This document shows positions 19,865 to 28,723 of a stretch of 64,000 bases of DNA, one piece after another. Below the pieces are notes generated by a model. It worked only from the letters and a program-made list of their open reading frames with translations. It did not search any database and was not told where the DNA came from. This stretch comes from Usitatibacter palustris. Lineage in GTDB: Bacteria > Pseudomonadota > Gammaproteobacteria > Burkholderiales > Usitatibacteraceae. Within the stretch, counting starts at the first letter, position 1. Each line of letters opens with the position of its first letter. Made by a program: the position numbers and the translations under genes. The stretch lies in NCBI RefSeq assembly GCF_013003985.1, contig NZ_CP053073.1, positions 3,162,001 through 3,226,000 of the forward strand. The letters are read 5' to 3'.

Positions 19865-19890
19865 GAAGGCGGGACGAATGCCCCGCCTTC
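19865..19890 (-). terminator. Intra-operon hairpin between tctC and tctB
   Basis: An 8-bp GC-rich stem (AAGGCGGG with CCCGCCTT on the plus strand) lies 10 bases after the tctC stop and is followed on the minus strand by TTCTTCTTC. It looks like a partial terminator or mRNA-stabilising hairpin that would favour receptor over permease expression. Confidence 0.55.
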
Positions 19891-19899
19891 GGTCGTGCG

Positions 19900-20919
19900 T
19901 TACTTGCCGGGAGCGAGGAAACCCGCTTCCTTCATCAGGCCGTAGTGCAGCGTCTCGGCCTTCGCGACCCAGTCGCCGTACTCCTTGCCCGTGATCGCCG
20001 TCTGGTTGAAGGCGCCGTCTTCCATGAACTTCTTCCACTCGGGCGTCGCGCGGACCTTCTCCATCATGTCGACGTAGAACTTCACTTGCTCGGCGGTCAC
20101 GCCGCCGGCCATGAAGATGCCGCGCAGCATGACGTAGTCCGTGTTGACGCCGGATTCCTTGCACGTCGGGATGTCGTTCCACGACATTTCCTTCGTGACC
20201 TTCTCCTTGTAGGGCATGCGCGTGTCGTCGAAGACGCACAGCGGGCGCAGGTTGCCGGCGCGCCACTGGGCCACCGCCTCGATCGGGTTGTTCACCGACG
20301 AGTCGATGTGCTTGCCGACGAGCTGTGTTGCGACTTCGCCACCGCCCTTGAAGGGCACGTACGTGAACTTCGCGCCGGTCTGCTTCTCGAGGGCCACGGT
20401 GATGATCTGGTCCTCCTGCTTGGAGCCGGTGCCGCCCATCTTGAACTTGTTGTTGCCGCCCGCCTTCACGGCCGCGACGTAATCCTTCGCGGTCTTGTAC
20501 GGCGTCTCGGAGTTGACCCACAGCACGAACTGGTCGAGGGCCATCATCCGTACCGGCGTGAGGTCCTTCCAGCCGAAGGGCACGCCGGTGGCGAGCGGCG
20601 TCGTGAACAGGTTCGACAGCGTGATGATGATCTTGTGCGGATCGCCCTTCGCGCCCTTCACGTCGAGGAAGCCTTCAGCCCCTGCGCCGCCGCCCTTGTT
20701 GAGCACGACCATGGGCTGCTTCATGAGCTTTTCCTTCGTGACGATGCCCTGGATCAGGCGTGCCATCTGGTCAGCTCCACCGCCCGTGCCCGCGGGCACG
20801 ATGAATTCGACGGTCTTTGACGGTTCCCACGCGAACGCGGGAGCGGAAAGTGCGGTGAGCGCACAGCCAATGAGTGCGGCAATGCGGGTCCTGCTGAAAA
20901 TGCGCTGGTTCGCTTTCAT
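19900..20919 (-). CDS. tctC: Bug-family periplasmic solute receptor TctC
   Basis: This 339-residue exported receptor has a signal peptide of about 30 residues ending in APAFA. The Bug fold then begins with TVEFIVPAGTGGGADQMAR, the ligand loop that contacts carboxylates. It delivers the substrate to TctBA. It is the first gene of the transporter operon. An FNR-type palindrome lies 76 bases upstream of its ATG. Bug receptors bind many mono- and dicarboxylates, so the substrate cannot be fixed from sequence; the shared box with oxc and fdsB makes oxalate the leading candidate. Confidence 0.92.
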   Translation of the reverse strand: MKANQRIFSRTRIAALIGCALTALSAPAFAWEPSKTVEFIVPAGTGGGADQMARLIQGIVTKEKLMKQPMVVLNKGGGAGAEGFLDVKGAKGDPHKIIITLSNLFTTPLATGVPFGWKDLTPVRMMALDQFVLWVNSETPYKTAKDYVAAVKAGGNNKFKMGGTGSKQEDQIITVALEKQTGAKFTYVPFKGGGEVATQLVGKHIDSSVNNPIEAVAQWRAGNLRPLCVFDDTRMPYKEKVTKEMSWNDIPTCKESGVNTDYVMLRGIFMAGGVTAEQVKFYVDMMEKVRATPEWKKFMEDGAFNQTAITGKEYGDWVAKAETLHYGLMKEAGFLAPGK

Positions 20920-20994
20920 GCGGATCTCCTCCTACGGCTCTCGAATTGGAGCGTGATGAAAACTATTCTAGTGCGGTCGCACTGCACAAGTCTC

Positions 20995-21008
20995 TTGACG
21001 GCGGTCAA
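20995..21008. promoter_or_regulatory. FNR-type palindrome upstream of tctC
   Basis: TTGACGGCGGTCAA is a perfect palindrome of the class seen at 2574 and 16924. It lies in the 351-base gap between tctC and terC. Apart from this box and the terC hairpin at 21236, I see no gene or repeat in that gap. Confidence 0.6.
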
Positions 21009-21235
21009 GCCATCGCGAGGCCTCTGCGATGCTCGCGCTCCACGCGACTTCCGGCATTCGCTCGCTCCTTCGCGGTGCAGAGCCGGTTGCATTTGCTTGG
21101 TGTTCTCGCGGGAAAAGTCAGCCGCGGCCGTGGATCGGCTGCCCGGCCTGCGAGACGCCATGGAACTCTACCTATTTGCGGGAACGGTCGTGCACCTATT
21201 CAAACGCTGGCGCGTTCGGGGCGTTGACCGGAGGA

Positions 21236-21261
21236 GGAGCCCGCGCGAGCGCGCGGGCTCC
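21236..21261 (-). terminator. Hairpin downstream of terC
   Basis: A 12-bp inverted repeat (GGAGCCCGCGCG with its complement) lies 10 bases after the terC stop. It lacks a clear T-run, so it is a weak intrinsic terminator at best. Confidence 0.5.
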
Positions 21262-21270
21262 GGATGCGAC

Positions 21271-22020
21271 TTAAGGCTTGGTCGAGCTGTCGGACTTGGC
21301 TTCGGGCGCCACGTGCGCGCCCTGGGATTCGAGGTGCACCGCGGAGGCGGCCTTGAGGCTGCGGCCCGCGAGGATGCGGCCCAGCCCCACCACGAAGATG
21401 GCGCCGATCGCGCCCGCCACATACTTGATGTAGCCCGGATAGTCCTTCGTGAACCAGGCGATGCCGCCGTCGTCCCAGGCCATTTCGCCGGCGACGAAGC
21501 CGAGCAGTCCCGCGCCGATCGTGATGATGATCGGCCAGCGTTCCATCAGCTTGAGCAGCAGCGTGCTGCCGAAGATCACGAGCGGGATCGAGATGCCCAG
21601 GCCCAGGATCAGCAGCGTGAGGCTGTCGCCGGCGGCGGCGGCCACCGCGATCACGTTGTCCAGGCTCATCACGAGGTCGGCGATGAGGATCGTCTTGATC
21701 GCCGCGCCGAGGTTGTCGCTCGCGTTGATGTTCTCGTCGTGCTCCTCGGGCATGAGCAGCTTCACGCCGATCCAGAGCAGGAGCACCGAGCCGATCAGCT
21801 TGAGCCACGGCAGCGAGAGCAGCGCGACCGCGAAGATCGTGAGGATGATCCGCATGATGATCGCCGCGCCCGAGCCCCAGAACACGGCAAGCTTCTGTTG
21901 CTTGGGCGGGAGCGAGCGGGCCGCCAGGGCGATCACGACCGCGTTGTCTCCCGACAACACGATGTTCACGCCGATGATCTTGAGGAGCGCAGTCCAGAAT
22001 GCGGGATCGTCAAAGGCCAT
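21271..22020 (-). CDS. TerC-family integral membrane protein (YjbE type)
   Basis: This 249-residue protein has seven or so transmembrane segments and the family signatures NIVLSGDNAVVIALA near residue 20 and ADLVMSLDNVIAVA near 113, whose aspartates are thought to bind a metal ion. Proteins of this group are linked to manganese export or metal supply to exported enzymes. The hydrophilic C-terminus (about 220-249) is variable. It stands alone, divergent from slt; no manganese riboswitch fits in the roughly 60-base gap. Confidence 0.85.
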   Translation of the reverse strand: MAFDDPAFWTALLKIIGVNIVLSGDNAVVIALAARSLPPKQQKLAVFWGSGAAIIMRIILTIFAVALLSLPWLKLIGSVLLLWIGVKLLMPEEHDENINASDNLGAAIKTILIADLVMSLDNVIAVAAAAGDSLTLLILGLGISIPLVIFGSTLLLKLMERWPIIITIGAGLLGFVAGEMAWDDGGIAWFTKDYPGYIKYVAGAIGAIFVVGLGRILAGRSLKAASAVHLESQGAHVAPEAKSDSSTKP

Positions 22021-22081
22021 TGTCTTGTCTTGTAGGTGTCGAGGAGGAGTAGGTACGGGCGACGGAGGCTACAATATTCCC

Positions 22082-24022
22082 ATGACTTTCTCCATGACCC
22101 GGCGCGTCCTGATCGCCGTGGCGCTCGTCGCGTCCGCGGCTGCGTTCGCCCAGGCTCCCGTGACCGAGTCCGATTTGCTGTCCGCCCGCGACGCCTACAC
22201 GCGCAATAACGTGAAGGCGCTGGAGTCGGCACGGGCGCGCTTCGCCGGCCACCTCCTCGAACCTTACCCCTCCTACTGGGTTCTCGCGATCCAGCTCGAG
22301 AAGGCCGAGCCCGCCGAGGTGCATGCGTTCCTCGCCCGCTGGCCGGAGAGCCCCCTGTCGGAGACCCTGCGGCGCGACTGGCTCAAGGTGCTGGGCAATG
22401 CCAAGGCCTGGGAGACATTCCGCGGCGCCTACGCGAAGTACCAGGGCGACGACCCCGACGTGGCCTGCTACGCCTTCCAGGAGCGCATGTCGCGCAACGA
22501 TCCGGAGCTCCCGGGCGAAGTGCGCGCGCTGTTCGTTTCGGGCAAGGAAGTGCCCACAAGCTGCGACCCGGTGTTCGCAACGATCGCCGGCACGAAGGCG
22601 ATCGGCGAACGCGAAACGTGGGAGCGGCTTCGCAAGCTCCTCGTGGCGGGCGCATTGAAGGATGTGCGCCGCACGAATGGCCTGCTGCCCGCGAAGATCT
22701 CGATCAACGAGAAGGCCCTCGAGCGCGCCCATGCGCAGCCGGCACGCTTCCTCATGGCCGAGAAGATTCCCGCAGTCTCGCGCGCGGGCACCGAGCTCAC
22801 GCTGTTCGCCTTCGCCCGCCTCGCGCGCTCCAAGCCCGACGAAGCCGCCGAGCGCCTCGCCGCGCTGGCGCCGAAACTCGGCGCCGACGATGCGCGCTTT
22901 GCCTGGGGCCAGGTCGCGTGGTGGGGCGCCATGAGCCACAACCCGCGCGCGCTCGACTGGTACGAGCTCGCCGGCGAAACGCCGCTCACCGACGCGCAAC
23001 TCATGTGGAAGGCCCGCGCCGGCTTGCGGGCCGCGGACTGGAACGCGGTCTTCGCCGCCATCCGCGCGATGTCTCCGGAGGAAGCGCGCGAGCCCAACTG
23101 GCGCTACTGGCGGGCGCGTGCCGTGCGCGCGAAGGGCAGCGCGGAAGGGGCCGACGCATTGCTGCGCACCCTCGCCGCCGAAAACAACTTCTATGGATTG
23201 CTCGCGGCCGAGGACCTCGGCATCTCCCGCGTGCCCGATTGGAACGGCTGGCGCCCGCAGCCCGCGGACCTCGACCGCGTGCGCGCGATGCCCGGCATCC
23301 AGCGCGCGCTCGCGCTCTACCGGATCGACATGCCCAACGAAGCGTTCCGCGAATGGTTCTGGGGTGTCCGCGGCCTCGACGACCGCGACCTCCTGTCGGC
23401 CGCGGAGCTCGCGCGCCAGGCGAACCTCCCCGACCGCGCGATCAACACCGCCGAGCGCACGCTCGCCGTGCACGATTTCGCGCAGCGCTATCCCGTCCCG
23501 CACCGCGAGGCGATGACCGCAGCCGCGAAGCAATTCGACCTCGACGAAGCCTGGGTCTACGGGATCATCCGCCAGGAGAGCCGCTTCATGGCCGAGGCCA
23601 AGTCGCGCGTGGGTGCGACCGGCCTCATGCAGCTCATGCCCGCGACCGCGCGCTGGGTCGCCAAGCAGATCCCGGTATCGGGCTACCAGTCGACGATGCT
23701 CACGCGCCCCGAGGTCAACGTGCAGATGGGCAGCTTCTACTACCGCAAGGTCCTCGATGACCTCGGCGATCCGGTCCTCGCCGCCGCCGCTTACAACGCG
23801 GGCCCGGGGCGCGCGCGCCGCTGGCGCGATGCGCAGCCGCTCGAGGGGGCCATCTACGCCGAGACCATCCCCTTCAACGAAACGCGCGACTACGTGAAGA
23901 AGGTGGTCGCCAACGCGTGGTTCTACACGCATCGCCTGACGGGCAAGCCCGCCAGCATGAAGGGCCTGCTCGGCAACGTCCCGCGCGCGAGCGGCGAGGC
24001 GGTGGCCGCGAGCCTCCCATGA
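22082..24022 (+). CDS. slt: Soluble lytic murein transglycosylase
   Basis: This 646-residue periplasmic enzyme has a signal peptide (about 1-24, ending AAFAQA), a long superhelical repeat domain (about 30-470) and a C-terminal SLT/lysozyme-like domain. The catalytic glutamate is in IIRQESRF near residue 499, followed by GATGLMQLMPATA and AAAYNAGPGRARRW. It cleaves peptidoglycan to 1,6-anhydro-muropeptides. The ATG at 22082 follows a short leader; MTRRV four codons later is an alternative. Its stop overlaps the next gene by ATGA. Confidence 0.93.
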   Translation: MTFSMTRRVLIAVALVASAAAFAQAPVTESDLLSARDAYTRNNVKALESARARFAGHLLEPYPSYWVLAIQLEKAEPAEVHAFLARWPESPLSETLRRDWLKVLGNAKAWETFRGAYAKYQGDDPDVACYAFQERMSRNDPELPGEVRALFVSGKEVPTSCDPVFATIAGTKAIGERETWERLRKLLVAGALKDVRRTNGLLPAKISINEKALERAHAQPARFLMAEKIPAVSRAGTELTLFAFARLARSKPDEAAERLAALAPKLGADDARFAWGQVAWWGAMSHNPRALDWYELAGETPLTDAQLMWKARAGLRAADWNAVFAAIRAMSPEEAREPNWRYWRARAVRAKGSAEGADALLRTLAAENNFYGLLAAEDLGISRVPDWNGWRPQPADLDRVRAMPGIQRALALYRIDMPNEAFREWFWGVRGLDDRDLLSAAELARQANLPDRAINTAERTLAVHDFAQRYPVPHREAMTAAAKQFDLDEAWVYGIIRQESRFMAEAKSRVGATGLMQLMPATARWVAKQIPVSGYQSTMLTRPEVNVQMGSFYYRKVLDDLGDPVLAAAAYNAGPGRARRWRDAQPLEGAIYAETIPFNETRDYVKKVVANAWFYTHRLTGKPASMKGLLGNVPRASGEAVAASLP

Positions 24023-24966
24023 CCGTGCGGTCGGTGTGCCTGCTCGGCGGCTGCGGGTTCGTCGGCCGTTCGCTCGCCGAGCGCCTCGCCGCCGACGGCC
24101 TGCGCCTTCGCATCGTCACCCGCCACCGCGACAGCGCGCAGCCGCTGCTCGTGCTGCCCACCGCGGAGATCGAAGTCGCCGATCCCAATGACGACGCCAC
24201 GCTCGCACGCCTCTTCGAAGGCATGGACGCGGTGGTGAACCTCGTGGCGATCCTCCACGAACGGCGCCGCGCGACCTTCCAGTCCGTGAACGTGGAGTTC
24301 GCGCGCAAGGTGGCCGGCGCTTGCCGCGCTGCGGGCGTGGGGCGCTTGCTGCACGTGAGCGCGCTCGGCGCTTCGGAATCCGCACCCAGCGACTACCTGC
24401 GCTCCAAAGCACGCGGCGAGGCCGCGGTGCGTGAAGCGGCGGGCTCGACGGCGGTGACGATCTTGCGTCCCTCGATCATCTTTGGACCCGGCGACAGCTT
24501 CCTCAATCTCTTCGCGACGCTCGTGCGGCTCTTCCCGGTGATTCCTCTCGCCGGAGCGAAGACGCGCTTCCAGCCGATCTGGGTGGAAGACGTCGCCAAC
24601 GCAATGGCGAACGCACTCGGCGATTCGCGCACCTTCGGCCGTGACTACAACCTGTGTGGCCCGCGCGCATACACCTTCGAAGAGCTCGTTCGCTTCGTCG
24701 CGGCGGTGCTCGAGCGGCGCCGCATGGTCGTGGCCCTCCCCGATTGGGCCGCGAAGCTCCAGGCCACCGTCTTCGAGTTCCTGCCCGGGCCGCTCATGAC
24801 CCGCGACAACCTGCGCTCGATGAGCGTGGACAACGTCTGCGACGGACCTTTCCCCGAAGTCTTCGGGTTCCGGCCGACCGCGCTCGAGACCGTGGTGCCC
24901 GAGTACCTCGCGGACAAGACCACCACGGGCCGCTACCCCGACTACCGCAATCGCGCGGGCCGCTGA
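24019..24966 (+). CDS. NAD(P)-binding epimerase-like protein (NDUFA9 family)
   Basis: This 315-residue extended SDR-type protein has the N-terminal dinucleotide motif [14 protein letters not shown]. In place of a classic YxxxK it shows [11 protein letters not shown] (YLRSK) near residue 125, and it has the family segment [13 protein letters not shown]. It resembles the complex-I-associated NDUFA9 branch, often annotated as complex I NAD(P)H-binding subunit. Its bacterial role is uncertain. It overlaps slt by four bases and precedes cca by one base, a cluster common in betaproteobacteria. Confidence 0.82.
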   Translation: MTVRSVCLLGGCGFVGRSLAERLAADGLRLRIVTRHRDSAQPLLVLPTAEIEVADPNDDATLARLFEGMDAVVNLVAILHERRRATFQSVNVEFARKVAGACRAAGVGRLLHVSALGASESAPSDYLRSKARGEAAVREAAGSTAVTILRPSIIFGPGDSFLNLFATLVRLFPVIPLAGAKTRFQPIWVEDVANAMANALGDSRTFGRDYNLCGPRAYTFEELVRFVAAVLERRRMVVALPDWAAKLQATVFEFLPGPLMTRDNLRSMSVDNVCDGPFPEVFGFRPTALETVVPEYLADKTTTGRYPDYRNRAGR

Positions 24967-24967
24967 G

Positions 24968-26071
24968 ATGTCCGGGCCCGCCCGGTCCTGGAAGTCCTAC
25001 GTCGTGGGCGGTGCCGTTCGCGACGAGCTGCTGGGCCTCGAAGTGCGCGACCGCGATCACGTCGTCGTCGGCGCCACGCCCGAGGCGATGCTCGCGGCGG
25101 GCTTCCGCCCGGTCGGCGCCGACTTCCCGGTGTTCCTCCATCCCGAAAGCCACGAGGAGTACGCGCTCGCGCGCACGGAGCGCAAGACCGCGCCGGGCTA
25201 CAAGGGATTCGTCTTCCACGCGTCGCCCGACGTCACGCTCGAAGAGGACCTCGGCCGCCGCGATCTCACGATCAACGCGATGGCGCGCGGTGAAGATGGC
25301 GTGCTCGTCGATCCCCATGGTGGCGAGCGAGACCTGCGCGCCGGCGTGCTTCGCCATGTGGGCGAGGCCTTCGTCGAAGACCCGGTGCGGATCCTGCGCG
25401 TCGCACGCTTCGCCGCGCGCTTCGGCTTCACGATCGCGCCCGACACGATGGCGCTCATGCAGCGCATGGTCGAAGCAGGCGAAGCGGATGCGCTCGTACC
25501 GGAACGTGCCTGGCAGGAGCTCTCGCGCGGACTCATGGAAGTGAAGCCCTCGCGCGTCGTGGCGGTGCTTGCCGAATGCGGCGCGCTCGCGCGCGTGTTC
25601 CCCGAGGTGCGCAACTCTCCCGCGCTTGCGGCGCGGCTCGACCTCGCGGCGAAGCTGGGCTATTCGCTGCCGGTGCGCTACGCGCTGTTCGTGCTCGACG
25701 GCGAAGCCACGCGGGTCGCAGCACTTTCCGAACGCATCAACGCGCCGCGCGACTGCCGCGACCTCGCGCGCCTCGTGCTCGGCGAGTGCGCGTCGCTCGC
25801 GCATCCCGGACGCTGGACACCTGAGTATTTGCTGGGCCTGCTCGAACGGTGCGATGCGTTCCGTCGCCCCGAGCGGCTCGATCTGCTCCTCCAGGTCGCC
25901 CAATGCGCGGCCAGCGAGGAAGACGCGCGCTCGTTCGCGCCGCGGCCGCGTCTCGAGGGCGCGCTCGCCGCCGCGAGGTCCGTCGATGCCGCCGCGATCG
26001 CGCGCGATCATCCCGAGGACATCGCGGGGGCGCTGCGCCGCGCGCGGATCGCCGCCCTCGCCGGGCGATGA
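24968..26071 (+). CDS. cca: tRNA CCA-adding nucleotidyltransferase without HD domain
   Basis: This 367-residue class II CCA enzyme repairs or completes tRNA 3' ends. The nucleotidyltransferase head is intact: [13 protein letters not shown], the catalytic DRDHVVV, the [10 protein letters not shown] segment and the [16 protein letters not shown] region. In long proteobacterial forms the C-terminal half has an HD phosphohydrolase with a HDLGK motif; here the matching place reads LFVLDGEA and the histidines are absent. It therefore keeps nucleotide addition but probably not the phosphatase/phosphodiesterase activity. It is shorter than the E. coli form (412). Confidence 0.9.
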   Translation: MSGPARSWKSYVVGGAVRDELLGLEVRDRDHVVVGATPEAMLAAGFRPVGADFPVFLHPESHEEYALARTERKTAPGYKGFVFHASPDVTLEEDLGRRDLTINAMARGEDGVLVDPHGGERDLRAGVLRHVGEAFVEDPVRILRVARFAARFGFTIAPDTMALMQRMVEAGEADALVPERAWQELSRGLMEVKPSRVVAVLAECGALARVFPEVRNSPALAARLDLAAKLGYSLPVRYALFVLDGEATRVAALSERINAPRDCRDLARLVLGECASLAHPGRWTPEYLLGLLERCDAFRRPERLDLLLQVAQCAASEEDARSFAPRPRLEGALAAARSVDAAAIARDHPEDIAGALRRARIAALAGR

Positions 26072-26080
26072 GCGCCGCCT

Positions 26081-27763
26081 TTACTTGCGCGCGATCGCGA
26101 GGCATTCCTCGCGCATGTACGGGTTCTTGAAGTATTCGGTGTCCGCCGACGTGCCCGGGGTCGCACCGCAAAGCTCGTAGAGCCGGAACCGCTGGTCGCA
26201 CTCCGACGTCCGGTAGGCGTCCTGGCACGACTGGAGCTGTCCCTTCCCGCCGCTGAGAAACAGCATCCACGTCGGGAAGAGGTCGCGGCAGCTCGCGGGA
26301 ACCAGCGAGCTCTTGCGGCATTGCTCGTAGTCGGCCCACGTGAACGGGAAGCTGTTCATCGGCCGCGGCACCTTCTGGTCCAGGCACGCGCCATGGCCCT
26401 TGTTCCCCAGGAACGGAGCGCACGCGGCCTCCGCCGCGGGGACCGCGGCGTTACGCGCCTCGCAGTGCTGCTTGATCGCGGCGGTCGTGAGGCGGCTGCA
26501 ATCGTGCCGGTTGCGGTTGAGCTCGCCGCCGGCACCCGAGTCGACGATGCCGCAGCCCCGATTCACGCACTTCTGGGTGTTCGCAGCTGTCATGCCTGAG
26601 CACCACACGCCGAGCTTCGTGCCGCCGGGCACGCCGCGATACGTGCAGACGTGGCCCTGCGGAAGCACGACCGTGTAGTAGGTGCCGGTGAGCGGAAGCC
26701 CCGGCGCGTTCTGGCACCAGACATTGCTTTTCGCGTCCCGCGGATTCTTGCCGCGATACGTGCAGAAATTTCCGTCGGCCTGCTGCAGCGCGAAGAAGTC
26801 GCCGGTCGTGGCGCCGCCGGAGGCGTGATGGCACCAGATGTTTCCTTTCGAATCCGACGGACCCGAACCCTTGTAGAGGCAGAAATTTCCGTCGACCTGC
26901 TGGATCGCGTAGTGCGAGCGGTCCTCGGCGAGGAGGTAATCACCGACCGCCAGGAACTCGCCGTTCTTCAGCACGAGCTTCGCGGTGCCGGGAATGGCGC
27001 TGGGAAGGTTCACGCCGAGCGCCTTGATCGTCTTGTCGTCGCCCGCACCCCAGATGCGGCCTTCGGGATCGACCGCAATGCTCGCGAAGGCGGCGCGATC
27101 CACCACTTGCCACGCGCTGCCGCCCCATTTGTAGACCATGCCGTCCGTACCGGCGATCACGACCACACCCTTCGAATTGATCGCGATGTCGCGCGCGGCG
27201 CCGGGCATCGTGACCCACCCCTTGCCGTCGTGGCGAAAGATCTGGTGCCACTCGGAAATGATCCAGGGCCTGCCCTCGGGGTCGACCTCGATGCGGATCG
27301 CCCCGGCGCCGCCAACGACCTCCCACCGGGCGCTTTGTCCCTTGCCCGGCGGCCGGGCCCACTTGAGTATTTCGTATCCCGCATGGACTTTCGTGGTCCC
27401 CACGGCGTAGACATCGCCGCTGGGACCGCCCATGGCGGCATCGCGTACTGCGCCCGGATACGTTCCCATGCCCAGGACATTCAGGCCGCTCTCGCCGTGG
27501 ACCACGAGCACCCTCGCGCCCGCCTTGATGCGCACGCCAGCCATGTCGAGGCGATCCCACGCGCCGGTCTTCCAGTTGAATTGATAGATCGCGAAACCAC
27601 CGGGGACGGGCTCGTCGCTCACGATGTACACGTTGCCGTCGGGCCCGATCGCGATGTCGCTGGCTTTCTTTCCCGCGACCGTCTTGAATTGGGCGGCCGC
27701 AATGCCGGCGACGAACACCAGCGCGAGGGCTGCGAGGCCTCGGGCAAGGATCTGGAATTTCAT
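26081..27763 (-). CDS. Secreted tectonin beta-propeller / B-lectin-like protein
   Basis: This 560-residue protein has a signal peptide of about 24 residues. Residues about 28-260 hold tectonin-type propeller repeats (ASDIAIGPDGNVYIV, ARDIAINSKGVVVIAG). Residues about 270-395 resemble bulb-type lectin repeats: QQVDGNFCLY near 286, QQADGNFCTY near 325 and a decayed third copy. The usual mannose motif QxDxNxVxY has Cys where Val is expected. The last 160 residues are Cys-rich with no known family. It is probably exported and may bind glycans or lipopolysaccharide; function is not established. The propeller is paralogous to the one in the 42773-44740 protein. Convergent with cca. Confidence 0.72.
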   Translation of the reverse strand: MKFQILARGLAALALVFVAGIAAAQFKTVAGKKASDIAIGPDGNVYIVSDEPVPGGFAIYQFNWKTGAWDRLDMAGVRIKAGARVLVVHGESGLNVLGMGTYPGAVRDAAMGGPSGDVYAVGTTKVHAGYEILKWARPPGKGQSARWEVVGGAGAIRIEVDPEGRPWIISEWHQIFRHDGKGWVTMPGAARDIAINSKGVVVIAGTDGMVYKWGGSAWQVVDRAAFASIAVDPEGRIWGAGDDKTIKALGVNLPSAIPGTAKLVLKNGEFLAVGDYLLAEDRSHYAIQQVDGNFCLYKGSGPSDSKGNIWCHHASGGATTGDFFALQQADGNFCTYRGKNPRDAKSNVWCQNAPGLPLTGTYYTVVLPQGHVCTYRGVPGGTKLGVWCSGMTAANTQKCVNRGCGIVDSGAGGELNRNRHDCSRLTTAAIKQHCEARNAAVPAAEAACAPFLGNKGHGACLDQKVPRPMNSFPFTWADYEQCRKSSLVPASCRDLFPTWMLFLSGGKGQLQSCQDAYRTSECDQRFRLYELCGATPGTSADTEYFKNPYMREECLAIARK

Positions 27764-27875
27764 CGGACTCTCCCTGATGCGTCATGGGCCGCATCGATGT
27801 GCGGCTGGCACGCAAATTACGTCAGGGAGGGATCACCGGACAATCGGACCTAAGTCGCACGACGAGCGTCGCACA

Positions 27876-27904
27876 AACAAAAAACCCCCGGCCGAAGCCG
27901 GGGG
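27876..27904 (-). terminator. Intrinsic terminator after the phasin gene
   Basis: An 8-bp GC stem (CCCCCGGC / GCCGGGGG) with a four-base loop is followed on the minus strand by a T-run interrupted once. It lies 31 bases after the phasin stop. Confidence 0.85.
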
Positions 27905-27935
27905 TCTTCTTTCCAACCTGGGGGAGGCAGGAAAC

Positions 27936-28487
27936 TTACTTGCGCTTGGCCTTCGTCGCGGCCTTCGTGGCGGCCTTCTTGACCGTCGCGACGTTCTGCT
28001 CGACCGTCTTTTCGACGGTGTCGTAGAACTGCTTGTTGATGGCGACGGCGTTGCCGTAGGCGCTTTGCGCGGCGGCGATCGCGGTCTTCATGTTGCCGAC
28101 GATGGTCTCGCTACCGGCCGGCGCGTACTTGCAGGCTTCTTCGAGGGCGGCGACGGCGGCCTGGTTCATCTGGGCGGCCTGCTTCTCGAAAGCCGTCTTC
28201 ACTTGCTCGTTGGCCTGCGCGGCGGTTTCGTAGGCGGTGCGCGAAACGGCGTAGGCGCGCTTCATCGCGGGCTCGACGGCGGCCGAGTTGATCGCGATCA
28301 CTTCCTGGACGTCACGCGCGGCGGCGAGCGACTGGGCGTGCGAGGTCGCCTGGGCGACGGAGTCGCGGGCGGCGCCGAGGCCGAGTTCGGCGAACTTCTC
28401 GAAATTCGCGAGCGACAGCTGGGCGAACTTGTTGAATTGGGTGATGGCGGCTTCGTTTGCGGCGGAGAACTGGTCGAGCTTGAACAT
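27936..28487 (-). CDS. phaP: Phasin, polyhydroxyalkanoate granule protein
   Basis: This 183-residue amphipathic, Ala-rich helical protein begins MFKLDQFSAANEAAITQFNKF and ends in a lysine/alanine tail (KKAATKAATKAKRK), the pattern of betaproteobacterial phasins. It coats polyhydroxyalkanoate granules and limits their size. No PHA synthase lies in the window. TGC-rich sequences upstream look like operator sites for the PhaR repressor. Confidence 0.9.
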   Translation of the reverse strand: MFKLDQFSAANEAAITQFNKFAQLSLANFEKFAELGLGAARDSVAQATSHAQSLAAARDVQEVIAINSAAVEPAMKRAYAVSRTAYETAAQANEQVKTAFEKQAAQMNQAAVAALEEACKYAPAGSETIVGNMKTAIAAAQSAYGNAVAINKQFYDTVEKTVEQNVATVKKAATKAATKAKRK

Positions 28488-28525
28488 GTGGGCTCCTCGG
28501 GTTGGGGCGAATCTGGGGGCAGATA

Positions 28526-28608
28526 TTGCTGCACTGCACAATTCAGTATTTTAGGCCGATCACCCTTCAAGTCAAGGGGTTTGGCCAAAAATATATTGCA
28601 CTGCAGCA
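28526..28608. promoter_or_regulatory. Candidate PhaR operator pair upstream of phaP
   Basis: TTGCTGCACTGCACAA (28526-28541) and TTGCACTGCAGCA (28596-28608) are related TGC-rich motifs in opposite orientation, 40 and 110 bases before the phasin ATG. Repression of phasin genes by PhaR at TGC-rich sites is known in betaproteobacteria; assignment here is by resemblance. Confidence 0.5.
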
Positions 28609-28671
28609 TAAACCCGGGCTAAGCCAAAAGATAAGGAAAGTCAAAGGCTTAGGAGCACGCCCCAAAGCAAA

Positions 28672-28691
28672 GGGCCCGCCGAAGCGGGCCC
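28672..28691 (-). terminator. Intrinsic terminator after the TAXI gene
   Basis: A perfect 8-bp stem (GGGCCCGC / GCGGGCCC) with a GAA-type loop lies 33 bases after the TAXI stop; on the minus strand TTTGCTTTGG follows. Confidence 0.75.
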
Positions 28692-28723
28692 TCACATTGC
28701 GGGGTCCTGCCGTTAGCGGGCGG

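Noticed and set aside
22021..22081. Possible manganese (yybP-ykoY) riboswitch before terC
   Set aside because: The gap is only about 60 bases, shared with the slt promoter, and the conserved internal loops are not present.
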